Below, in pieces: positions 24,936-35,233 of a DNA stretch of 44,734 bases. Position numbers and translations under genes: made by a program. Origin of the DNA: an uncultured Pelagibacteraceae bacterium (GTDB taxonomy: Bacteria; Pseudomonadota; Alphaproteobacteria; Pelagibacterales; Pelagibacteraceae). The stretch lies in NCBI GenBank assembly GCA_902594825.1, contig CACJNO010000004.1, positions 1 through 44,734 on the forward strand, written 5' to 3'. The notes under the pieces are model-generated. The model saw nothing but the letters and a program-made list of their open reading frames with translations. It had not been told where the DNA came from and made no database searches. The first letter of the stretch is position 1. Each line of letters opens with the position of its first letter.

Positions 24936-26183
24936 TTAATTAAATCTTGTTGAGCTATAAGGATCTAAATTTAAATTAGTGTTTTCTTTAGCAATCATTC
25001 CAGAAACAATCTTTCCAGATATTGGGCCTAAAGTCCATCCTAAATGATGATGACCAAAGCAATAGAATACATTTTTGTGATTTTTAGAAGGTCCCATTAC
25101 GGGTAAAAAATCTGGAAGAGTTGGTCTAAAACCCAACCACTCATCCTCATGGTCTGGCAAATCTCCAAGCATATACTTAGCATTATTGATTAAATTTTTA
25201 ATTCTTGATTTTGATAGTGGGTTATCCAATCCACCAAATTCTACTGTGCCTACAACTCTTAATCCCTGATCCATTGGAGTTATTCCAAAACCTCTATTAG
25301 AGAAAATGACCGGTCTATTTAACAAGTGATCACAATTTTTAAAATGAACGTGATAACCTCTCTCAGTATCAAGTGGTATTCTTTCTCCCAAATTATCCGT
25401 CAATCTTTTAGAAAAAGCTCCACATGCAATTACAACTTTATCAAAATTGTATTTTTTACCATCTGACACTATGATTGGTTTTTCAGTATCGAATTGAATA
25501 TTGTCAATATTTTTTTTTTCAAATTTTCCACCTTTTTTTAAAAATAATTCAAAAAATTTTAATAGAATTTTTTTTGGATTTCTTGCGTGTCTAGCATATG
25601 GATAGTAAACACCAGCATGATAAAAAGGTTTTATATGAGGTTCTAAATCGTGAATTTCAGATTTATTTACCAACTGTTGTTTTACTCCAAGTTCTTTTCT
25701 TACATTAATTTCTAATTCACGACTTTTTAGATCTTTATCATTCCAAATATAAAGAATACCTTTGTTTTCAACTAAACCATCTAAATTAATCTCTTCAAAC
25801 AATTCATCGTAAGCAGGTAAAGCTAAATCTAAAATTTGATGCATATTTTTTGCTGTATGCATCATTTTATTTTTACTCGTATTCATTATAAATTTAATAA
25901 ACCAAGGAATCATCTTGGGCACATAATTCCATTTAAGAGCTAATGGCCCTGTTGAGCTTAATAACATCGCGGGAACATCAAGCAAAATGTCTGATCTATT
26001 TAATGAAAGAGATGCATAAGGGGAAAAATGACCAGCGTTACCATAAGATGCTGCAGGACTTCCAGGTTCATCTTTATCAAAAATTGTAACTTTAAAACCT
26101 TTTTTTTGGAGGAATAACGCATTTGAAATCCCTTGTATACCCGCACCTACTATTCCAATATTAACATTCAAAGACATATTCAA
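24936..26183 (-). CDS. dadA: FAD-dependent D-amino-acid dehydrogenase-like oxidoreductase
   Basis: A 415-residue flavoprotein of the DAO/DadA family. The Rossmann motif GIVGAGIQG lies at 10-18, followed by FDKDEPG. Later landmarks are VVIACGAFSKRL, TERGYHVHF and the C-terminal FGHHHLGWTLGPISGKIV that binds FAD. DadA-type enzymes oxidise D-amino acids to 2-oxoacids. The next gene in the operon follows after 3 nt. DadA versus other DAO-like enzymes (for instance hydroxyproline oxidase) cannot be settled by eye. Confidence 0.85.
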   Translation of the reverse strand: MNMSLNVNIGIVGAGIQGISNALFLQKKGFKVTIFDKDEPGSPAASYGNAGHFSPYASLSLNRSDILLDVPAMLLSSTGPLALKWNYVPKMIPWFIKFIMNTSKNKMMHTAKNMHQILDLALPAYDELFEEINLDGLVENKGILYIWNDKDLKSRELEINVRKELGVKQQLVNKSEIHDLEPHIKPFYHAGVYYPYARHARNPKKILLKFFELFLKKGGKFEKKNIDNIQFDTEKPIIVSDGKKYNFDKVVIACGAFSKRLTDNLGERIPLDTERGYHVHFKNCDHLLNRPVIFSNRGFGITPMDQGLRVVGTVEFGGLDNPLSKSRIKNLINNAKYMLGDLPDHEDEWLGFRPTLPDFLPVMGPSKNHKNVFYCFGHHHLGWTLGPISGKIVSGMIAKENTNLNLDPYSSTRFN

Positions 26184-26226
26184 ATATACTATTAATTTTT
26201 AGAATAACTTAAGCGACAAATTATAC

Positions 26227-27354
26227 TTAAGCAATTGATTGTTGATTATGTACTTTGGCACTCATGACTATACCAAATCCAATCATTGTCGCTAACATAG
26301 ATGAGCCTCCGTACGACATTATTGGAAGTGGGGATCCAACAATCGGTAAAAGCCCTAGAACCATACTCATATTAATTGTTATATAAACAAAAATTGCAGC
26401 ACCGAAACTATAACAAAAAATTTTTGCAAAATAACTTCTTGATTGGGCCCCTATAGCAACTATTCGATAAATTATTATCGCATATATTATTAATAAAAAA
26501 GCAGATCCAACAAAACCAAACTCTTCTGAAAAAAGTGTAAATATAAAATCTGTATGTTTTTCAGGTAAAAATTCAAGATAACTTTGTGTTCCTTTTAAAA
26601 AACCTTTTCCAAAAAGACCTCCCGACCCAACAGCTATTTTAGATTGAATAATTTGATAGCCTGAGCCTAATGGATCTCTATCGGGGTTTAAAAAAGTCAA
26701 AACTCTCAATTTTTGATATGGTTTTAAAAAAGCAATAATAAATGGTAATGATATTACAAAACCTAGCATCGTAAATATAAAGTATTTGTGATTTATTCCT
26801 GCAAACCACAGAACAGCAATACCACTAATTGCAATTAAAACCGATGTTCCTAAATCTGGTTGAACAATTACCAAACCCATGGGTAATATAATTATTATTA
26901 AAGATGTCAAAATTGTATAAATTGAATTCACTTGTTCTAATTTCATTCTATGAAAATATTTAGCAAGACATAAAATAATAAATATCTTCATTAACTCAGA
27001 TGGTTGTAAGTTAATAAAATATAGATCAATCCATCTTTGAGATCCTGACGATGTTATTCCAAATAAATAAGTCCAAACTAATAAGCCGATAACGATCAAA
27101 TAAGAAAAATAGCCTATTGAAAACCAAAATTTGATATTTATAAATGAAAAAAATAACATCATAAAAGTAAAGGTGATTAACTTTGTGAAATGACTTTTGG
27201 TATGAAATAAAATTTTTCCACCATCAGTAGAATACATTGTAGCAAGACTTATAAAGCCTAATAACAAAATACAAGTTAATAATATATAATCAAAATTTCT
27301 AAATTTATAAAAAAAATTTAAATTGTTACTTGTTAATCTAGTGTGTTGATACAT
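26227..27354 (-). CDS. rodA: Rod-shape peptidoglycan glycosyltransferase RodA
   Basis: The SEDS-family polymerase of lateral-wall peptidoglycan, paired with PBP2. The 375 residues include about ten membrane segments. SEDS landmarks visible are GSQRWIDLYFINLQPSELMKI (in two parts, about 103-123), VIVQPDLGTSVLIAISG (about 161-177), GYQIIQSKIAVGSGG, GFLKGTQSYLEFLPEKHTDFIF (in two parts) and the conserved MSYGGSSML near the end. It starts 1 nt after mrdA and ends the mre-rod gene set. Confidence 0.96.
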   Translation of the reverse strand: MYQHTRLTSNNLNFFYKFRNFDYILLTCILLLGFISLATMYSTDGGKILFHTKSHFTKLITFTFMMLFFSFINIKFWFSIGYFSYLIVIGLLVWTYLFGITSSGSQRWIDLYFINLQPSELMKIFIILCLAKYFHRMKLEQVNSIYTILTSLIIIILPMGLVIVQPDLGTSVLIAISGIAVLWFAGINHKYFIFTMLGFVISLPFIIAFLKPYQKLRVLTFLNPDRDPLGSGYQIIQSKIAVGSGGLFGKGFLKGTQSYLEFLPEKHTDFIFTLFSEEFGFVGSAFLLIIYAIIIYRIVAIGAQSRSYFAKIFCYSFGAAIFVYITINMSMVLGLLPIVGSPLPIMSYGGSSMLATMIGFGIVMSAKVHNQQSIA

Positions 27355-27355
27355 A

Positions 27356-29230
27356 TCAAATCTCTAAATATTTTTTATTGTTAATTGCCTCTCTTAATAA
27401 GTGCCGATCAATAATTGATTTAAATAATTTTTTTGCCATTGGTGCAGCTGTAGTGCTTCCGTTTCCTCCATGTTCAACAATAATACTAAGTGCATATCTT
27501 GGATTTTTGTAAGGTCCAAAGGCTATATATAAAGCATGATCCCTATCTTCATATGGTATTTCAAATGTTTTCAAATCTAATTCTCTATCCTTTTCTGTAA
27601 TCTTTTTAACTTGTGCTGTTCCTGTTTTTCCAGCAAATTGATATTTTGGATTATCAATTCTTGACCTATATGAAGTACCCATAACTTCATTAGTTGATCC
27701 AAACATTGCGTCCTGGATAATTTTAATATTTTTTGAATTTTCATATAATGGGGTAAATTTGTCATTAATAATGTCATAATTATCTTCATCGACAATAATT
27801 TTAGGGTAAATTTTATGACCACCATTAGCAATTTGCGCTGTCATTAAGCATAATTGAATAGGAGTTGTTTGAATGTATCCTTGCCCAATTCCTGTGATAA
27901 TTGTTTCTCCTAATAACCAACCTTTGCCTAAAGCATTTTTTTTCCATTCTGTGTTTGGTATCAAACCTTTTTTTTCTATATCAAATAAATCTCCAAAAAC
28001 TTTCTCTCCTAAGCCAAATTTTTTTGCTGTAACACTAAGTTTATCTACTCCAAGTCTTCTTGCTATCTCGTAAAAATATGTATCACAAGATTGTTTCATG
28101 GCGTTTCTAAGATTCATAAATCCATGTCCTTTTTTTTTCCAGCAATGATAAGTTTGTCCATACATTTCCGTTTTTCCATTACATTTGACAGTAAAATTTG
28201 GATTAATGATTCCATTTTCTAATGCAGATAAAGCAACTATTGGCTTTATTGTTGAACCTGGAGAATAATTGCCTTGTAAGGTTTTATTTACAAGAGGTTT
28301 CATTGGATCATTTCTAATAAGTTGCCAATCATCTTGACTAATTCCAAATACAAATAAATTAGGATCAAAAGAAGGAGAAGAATGCATTGCTATTATTGAA
28401 CCTGTATAAATATCCATTACACAAATTGAACCAGCTTGATCTTTTAACAATTCATTTGTTAATTTTTGAATTTCTGTATCTATTGTTAATTTAATAGTTT
28501 TTCCTTTTTCTCCTTTTTGAAACTCTAGTTGGCTGATTCTTCTACCATATGCATTTACCTCATATCGCTCTATATCGTTTGTGCCTATCAAATCATTTTC
28601 AAAAGATTTTTCTAAACCAACTTTTCCAACTTTAAGACCTGGTACGAAATTTTTCTTTATTTGTTCATTTGTTTCAATATCATTTTCATTTGCTTGACTT
28701 ACGTATCCAATAAGGTGTGTGAAATTTTCTTTATAAGGATAATTTCTTGAAATAGAAATTACAGGTTTAACACCATTCAAATCATAAAGATGATTATTTA
28801 TTTTAGAAAATTTATTCCAACTTAAATTATCTGAAACAATTAATGTTTCCCAAGGTTTAATTTCATTTTTTTTCTTTAAAATTTTTTTGAATTGCTTATC
28901 TGACAATTCTAGTAAATCTTTCACTCTATAAATTACATATCTAAAATTCTCTACCTGCTCTGGAATAATATGAAGCTGATAAGCTTCAAAATTTCCTGCA
29001 ATTATATTGCCAAAATAGTCAAGAAATTCACCTCGTACTGGTGCTAATTTCCACTCTCTTATTCTATTTTTATCAGATAAAGTTAAATACTTTTTATTTT
29101 CTTTAACTTGTAAAAAAAATAATCGACTTACTAATCCAATCATTATGAAAAACTTTAATGATCCTGTTATAAACATTCTCCTATTTAAAGAGTTTAGTTT
29201 TCTCACATTATCGCTTGAAGAATTAATCAT
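27356..29230 (-). CDS. mrdA: Penicillin-binding protein 2, transpeptidase
   Basis: The class-B transpeptidase of the elongasome (624 residues). A membrane anchor (about 21-40) leads into the pedestal domain. The transpeptidase domain has all motifs: SPGSTIKP (S326, K329), SCD (381-383) and KTGTA (535-539). WKKKGHGFMNLRNAMKQSCD corresponds to the classic PBP2 block around the SxN-type motif. It overlaps mreD by 8 nt and is followed after 1 nt by rodA. Confidence 0.96.
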   Translation of the reverse strand: MINSSSDNVRKLNSLNRRMFITGSLKFFIMIGLVSRLFFLQVKENKKYLTLSDKNRIREWKLAPVRGEFLDYFGNIIAGNFEAYQLHIIPEQVENFRYVIYRVKDLLELSDKQFKKILKKKNEIKPWETLIVSDNLSWNKFSKINNHLYDLNGVKPVISISRNYPYKENFTHLIGYVSQANENDIETNEQIKKNFVPGLKVGKVGLEKSFENDLIGTNDIERYEVNAYGRRISQLEFQKGEKGKTIKLTIDTEIQKLTNELLKDQAGSICVMDIYTGSIIAMHSSPSFDPNLFVFGISQDDWQLIRNDPMKPLVNKTLQGNYSPGSTIKPIVALSALENGIINPNFTVKCNGKTEMYGQTYHCWKKKGHGFMNLRNAMKQSCDTYFYEIARRLGVDKLSVTAKKFGLGEKVFGDLFDIEKKGLIPNTEWKKNALGKGWLLGETIITGIGQGYIQTTPIQLCLMTAQIANGGHKIYPKIIVDEDNYDIINDKFTPLYENSKNIKIIQDAMFGSTNEVMGTSYRSRIDNPKYQFAGKTGTAQVKKITEKDRELDLKTFEIPYEDRDHALYIAFGPYKNPRYALSIIVEHGGNGSTTAAPMAKKLFKSIIDRHLLREAINNKKYLEI

Positions 29231-29729
29231 TTAAACCTTTTAGATAATATTTAAAAAATGAAACAAAAATTATGTAAAATAAAAAAGTAAAAAAAGTATT
29301 AACTATATAGTTCATTAAAACTAAGTTTAATGAAAAGAATAAAGTTAATAACGAATAATTAATTGAATTAATTAAGCTAATAATAAACAAGAAGTAGAAC
29401 CAATCTTTAATCGGATTAGGTCTAATAGTAATATTTCTAAAATATGATGTTGAAATACAAATTAATAAATACGATAGGCTACTAATTCCCAAAGGTAAAC
29501 CAACTACAGTGTCGTTAACTAGTCCTGCTAAAAAAACTAAAATATAGTCAAAATTTTTAAAATCTTTTAAAGTAAAGAAGAAAATTAAGATATATGGAAA
29601 ATTAAACGAAAAATATTTTAGATTTAAATAATTTAAATCAAATTCATTCATAACAGATATAAAAAGAACCAATAACGGTAACCATGAATAAAATTTGAAA
29701 ATTGTTCCTCTATTTTTTAAATTAGTCAT
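29223..29729 (-). CDS. mreD: Rod shape-determining protein MreD
   Basis: A small inner-membrane protein of 168 residues with about five hydrophobic segments. Sequence is poorly conserved in this family, but the FLAGLVNDTVVGLPLGISSLSYLL block (in parts about 66-89) with its aspartate matches MreD. Its place between mreC (6 nt) and mrdA (8-nt overlap) settles the call. It is part of the elongasome that connects MreB to wall synthesis. Confidence 0.88.
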   Translation of the reverse strand: MTNLKNRGTIFKFYSWLPLLVLFISVMNEFDLNYLNLKYFSFNFPYILIFFFTLKDFKNFDYILVFLAGLVNDTVVGLPLGISSLSYLLICISTSYFRNITIRPNPIKDWFYFLFIISLINSINYSLLTLFFSLNLVLMNYIVNTFFTFLFYIIFVSFFKYYLKGLND

Positions 29730-29735
29730 AATTTT

Positions 29736-30950
29736 TTATTCTTTGCTTAAAACACATTTTTTATAATCAGTTGTACCTACTGAAAAACCTTTTGAATTTA
29801 AAAAAGTTTTTCGGCATTTATGGCCATGTTCTAAGTTTAATCTTAGAAATTTTAACTCTTCTTTATCAATACTAAATTGTTGAATTATATTTTTTTGACT
29901 TGTGATTTTTCCTTCAAAATTTGATATTTCTTTATTTAAATCATTTATTTTCAATTTTAAATTCTCATTTTCTTGCTTAAATTTAATATTAGAGTCTTCA
30001 ATTATTTTTATTTCATCTTCTAAAATCTTTAATTTTGCATTCATTGGATTACTTTCTTCATCATTTATCGATGGGTCATCACTTGAATTTTGAATTTCAG
30101 TTTTTGTTACAACTTCTGCAAATACGTACTTTAATTGTGAAAAATCACTAAAGAACTCAACGTAAATCTTTTTTTCTTTTTTTTCATCAGTAAATTTTAA
30201 TCTTCCTATGGGTATGCCGCTTTTAAATATTGCACCTGTTCCTGAGGTATAAATAATACTTTCTTTCGTAAATTCCTCTGAAAGACCTTCTTTTATATAT
30301 TTAATTTGTCCAAAATTATTTCCACTTCCTGTGATTATTGCTTGAATATTTTGAGGAGCAATTGTGACAGGTACATTAGAATTTAAGTCAGACAATAATA
30401 AAACTCTTGAGGTTTTATAATTCACTTCTATCACTCTTCCAACTAGATATGCTTTATCATACACATTAGTGCCTATTATAATATTATCTTTACTACCTTT
30501 GTTTATGATTATGCTTTTCAAAAATGGACTGTCATGATCTACAATTATTTTTGCCATTATTTTATCTGAACTTGAAACATAGTCGTTTATTAATTCCTTT
30601 AGCTCCTCATTTTCATGCTGAATAATCTCACTTGAAATATTGTTTGATCTTAATTTACTCAACTCATCTTTGTTTTTTCTATAATCTTTATAAAAGGTTG
30701 TATAATCAAGAATATCAACAAATGTATTCTTTATGAAATTTTCTGGAATTGAAACGACAAAAGAAGATCTATAAACAAATTCATTAATTCCCATTTTAAA
30801 ATATCTTATAAATCTAAAATCAAAACTAGATAGTAAAATGACAAAAATTGATACTATTACTAAAGTCAATAATGAAAATTTTTGTTGGGTGCTTTTTTTT
30901 AAAAAAGCAGATCGAATTGCAATTATAAAATCATCTCTGCTAGATGCCAT
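29736..30950 (-). CDS. mreC: Rod shape-determining protein MreC with extended C-terminus
   Basis: The periplasmic scaffold of the elongasome. A membrane segment (about 25-46) is followed by a coiled coil and the MreC beta domain (about 110-275), which includes INKGSKDNIIIGTNV and GIPIGRLKF. Length is 404 residues, about 100 more than many MreC proteins. The surplus (about 290-404) is a second, charged coiled coil ending in KCRKTFLNSKGFSVGTTDYK followed by KCVLSKE. This tail has the spacing C...GF-x-x-GT-x-x-Y/F-x-x-C that I recall from small cysteine-pair motifs in other proteobacterial proteins. It lies 5 nt after mreB. Confidence 0.92.
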   Translation of the reverse strand: MASSRDDFIIAIRSAFLKKSTQQKFSLLTLVIVSIFVILLSSFDFRFIRYFKMGINEFVYRSSFVVSIPENFIKNTFVDILDYTTFYKDYRKNKDELSKLRSNNISSEIIQHENEELKELINDYVSSSDKIMAKIIVDHDSPFLKSIIINKGSKDNIIIGTNVYDKAYLVGRVIEVNYKTSRVLLLSDLNSNVPVTIAPQNIQAIITGSGNNFGQIKYIKEGLSEEFTKESIIYTSGTGAIFKSGIPIGRLKFTDEKKEKKIYVEFFSDFSQLKYVFAEVVTKTEIQNSSDDPSINDEESNPMNAKLKILEDEIKIIEDSNIKFKQENENLKLKINDLNKEISNFEGKITSQKNIIQQFSIDKEELKFLRLNLEHGHKCRKTFLNSKGFSVGTTDYKKCVLSKE

Positions 30951-30955
30951 CGCTC

Positions 30956-31990
<1,035 letters not shown>

Positions 31991-33565
31991 TTAAATACCT
32001 CTCATCTTTTCTTCTTCCTGTTCTATTGCAGGTGCAGTTTTTTCTCTTTTAATAATCATTTTATTTAAAGCAGCAATATAAGCATTTGCTGAAGCGACTA
32101 ATGTATCTGTATCTGCAGCTTGACCAACTGTTGTTTTACCATTTTCCTCAATACGAACACTTACAGTTGCTTGTGCGTCTGTTCCTTCTGTCACAGCATG
32201 CACTTGATATAATTGAAGTTTAACATCATGTGGATATAGGTTCTTAATACATTTAAAAATAGCGTCTACAGGACCATCTCCTGTTTCAGATGCTGATTTA
32301 ATTTGTCCATTAACATCTAAAGTCATTTCTGCCTTTTGAGGCTCACCTGTTCCAGCAAAAACTTTTAAAGATTTTAAAATTATAGCATTGGCTTTATTAT
32401 CTAAAACTAAACTATCATCAACTATAGCAATCATATCCTCATCATAAATATGCTTCTTTTTATCAGCTAAAATTTTAAATTTTCCAAACGCATTTTCAAT
32501 TATGTCGTCAGTAAGATCTGCATAACCAAGACTGATTAGTTTATCTTTAAACGCATGCCTTCCTGAATGTTTACCCATCACCAATGATGTTTGTTTAACT
32601 CCAACACTTTCTGGTGTCATTATTTCATAAGTATTTCTATTTTTTAACATCCCATCTTGATGAATACCTGACTCATGTGCAAAAGCATTTTTTCCTACAA
32701 TAGCTTTATTAAACTGAACAGGAAAACCAGTAACATTAGATACTAACTTTGAAGCTTTACTTAATAGTGTCGTATTAACTCCTGTTTCATAAGGCATCAA
32801 ATCATTTCTAGTTCTCATTGCCATTACTACTTCCTCCAAAGCTGCATTACCAGCTCTTTCACCTATTCCATTAATAGTGCACTCAATTTGTCTTGCACCT
32901 GCCTGAACACCAGCTAAAGAGTTTGCAACAGCTAAACCTAAATCATTATGACAATGTGTTGATAAAATAGCTTTATCTATATTTGGAACTTTATTTAGTA
33001 ATGTTTCTATAATTTTTGTGAATTCAGATGGAACTGTGTATCCAACAGTATCAGGGATATTTATTGTTGTAGCTCCAGATTGAATTGCAAGCTCAACAGT
33101 CTTACACATATAATCCATATCTGTTCTTGTTCCATCTTCGCATGACCACTCAACATCATCTGTTAAATTTCTTGCATAAGTTACATGTTCTTTAATTGAA
33201 TCGTAAACTTGTTCAGGTGTTTTGTTAAGTTTGTGTTTCATATGTAGTGGACTTGTGGAAATAAAAGTATGAATTCTAAATCTTGGAGCATGTTTTAGTG
33301 CTTCATAACATCTATCAATATCTTTTTTTGAGTGACGTGATAAACCACATGGAATAGATTTTTTTAAAACTTTACTAATTGCAGATACTGCTTCAAAATC
33401 TCCAGGAGATGCAATCGGAAATCCAGCCTCAATAATATCAATGCCTAACTCATCAAACACCCTTGCAATCTGAATTTTTTCTTCAAGACTCATAGACGCT
33501 CCTGGCGATTGTTCACCATCACGCATTGTTGTATCAAATATAAATACTCTTTCTTTGTTAGGCAT
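31991..33565 (-). CDS. leuA: 2-isopropylmalate synthase
   Basis: Catalyses the first step of leucine biosynthesis from 2-oxoisovalerate and acetyl-CoA. The 524 residues show DTTMRDGEQSPGASM (11-25), the metal-binding histidine pair in THCHNDLGLAVAN (about 202-214) and GIGERAGNAALEEVV (about 231-245). The C-terminal region from about 395 is the LeuA regulatory domain, with leucine feedback likely. It is the first gene of a unit continuing into mreB. A leuA promoter is suggested upstream (33589-33616). Confidence 0.96.
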   Translation of the reverse strand: MPNKERVFIFDTTMRDGEQSPGASMSLEEKIQIARVFDELGIDIIEAGFPIASPGDFEAVSAISKVLKKSIPCGLSRHSKKDIDRCYEALKHAPRFRIHTFISTSPLHMKHKLNKTPEQVYDSIKEHVTYARNLTDDVEWSCEDGTRTDMDYMCKTVELAIQSGATTINIPDTVGYTVPSEFTKIIETLLNKVPNIDKAILSTHCHNDLGLAVANSLAGVQAGARQIECTINGIGERAGNAALEEVVMAMRTRNDLMPYETGVNTTLLSKASKLVSNVTGFPVQFNKAIVGKNAFAHESGIHQDGMLKNRNTYEIMTPESVGVKQTSLVMGKHSGRHAFKDKLISLGYADLTDDIIENAFGKFKILADKKKHIYDEDMIAIVDDSLVLDNKANAIILKSLKVFAGTGEPQKAEMTLDVNGQIKSASETGDGPVDAIFKCIKNLYPHDVKLQLYQVHAVTEGTDAQATVSVRIEENGKTTVGQAADTDTLVASANAYIAALNKMIIKREKTAPAIEQEEEKMRGI

Positions 33566-33588
33566 AATAATTAATATTAAAAAAAACT

Positions 33589-33616
33589 ATAATACAATCT
33601 ATATTAGAAATTGCAA
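33589..33616 (-). promoter_or_regulatory. Predicted promoter of the leuA-mre operon
   Basis: On the minus strand TTGCAA (33611-33616) and TATTAT (33589-33594) are separated by 16 nt, giving a leader of about 17 nt before leuA ATG 33565. The surrounding sequence is very AT-rich, so chance matches are likely. Confidence 0.4.
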
Positions 33617-33642
33617 AATGTTTGTGTTAATAAATCTAAAAA

Positions 33643-34674
<1,032 letters not shown>

Positions 34675-34682
34675 CTAAATGA

Positions 34683-35231
34683 TTAATTAAATACTTTATC
34701 TCCTCTTGTCATTGCAACGGCACCAGTTCTTGAAACACTCACTAATCCAAGTTTTCTTAAATTTTTTGTCATTTTATCAATTTCTCTTCTTAGTGCTGTA
34801 ATTTGAATAACATTGGATTTTTTTGTTTTATCCAATATTACAGCATCATATTTTTTACAAGCATTAATAGCTTTTTTAATTTTATTTTTGTTACCAACTA
34901 CTTTAAATAACGCCATTTCTTTAAATATTACAGTTTTATCATTTCTTTTAAAATCAGCCACTTTGTGAACTGGGACTAATTTCTTTAATTGAAGTTTTAT
35001 CTGATCAATCACCTGGGGTGTACCAGTTGTAACTATAGTAATTCTTGAAATATTTTTTTTTGCATCAACTTCTGCTACAGCCAAAGACTCAATATTATAC
35101 CCTCTTCCAGAAAATAAGCCAACTACTCTAGCCAGAACCCCAGCTTCATTATCAACCCAAACAACAATAATATGTGTGTCAGATTTTTCTTTTTTTGTAG
35201 AGACACTATAGGCTGATTTTGGATTTGCCAT
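34683..35231 (-). CDS. ilvH: Acetolactate synthase small (regulatory) subunit
   Basis: The regulatory subunit that binds valine and activates IlvB. It has 182 residues with an ACT domain in the first part: VWVDNEAGVLARVVGLFSGRGYNIESLAVA (about 25-54, given here in the family's pattern). A second alpha-beta domain follows and ends in SRTGAVAMTRGDK. It lies 2 nt after ilvB. Confidence 0.96.
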   Translation of the reverse strand: MANPKSAYSVSTKKEKSDTHIIVVWVDNEAGVLARVVGLFSGRGYNIESLAVAEVDAKKNISRITIVTTGTPQVIDQIKLQLKKLVPVHKVADFKRNDKTVIFKEMALFKVVGNKNKIKKAINACKKYDAVILDKTKKSNVIQITALRREIDKMTKNLRKLGLVSVSRTGAVAMTRGDKVFN

Positions 35232-35233
35232 AA

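Noticed and set aside
27356..29230. SCD instead of SxN in PBP2 as a loss of function
   Set aside because: SxD/SxN variation in this motif is normal for PBP2, and SxxK and KTG are intact.
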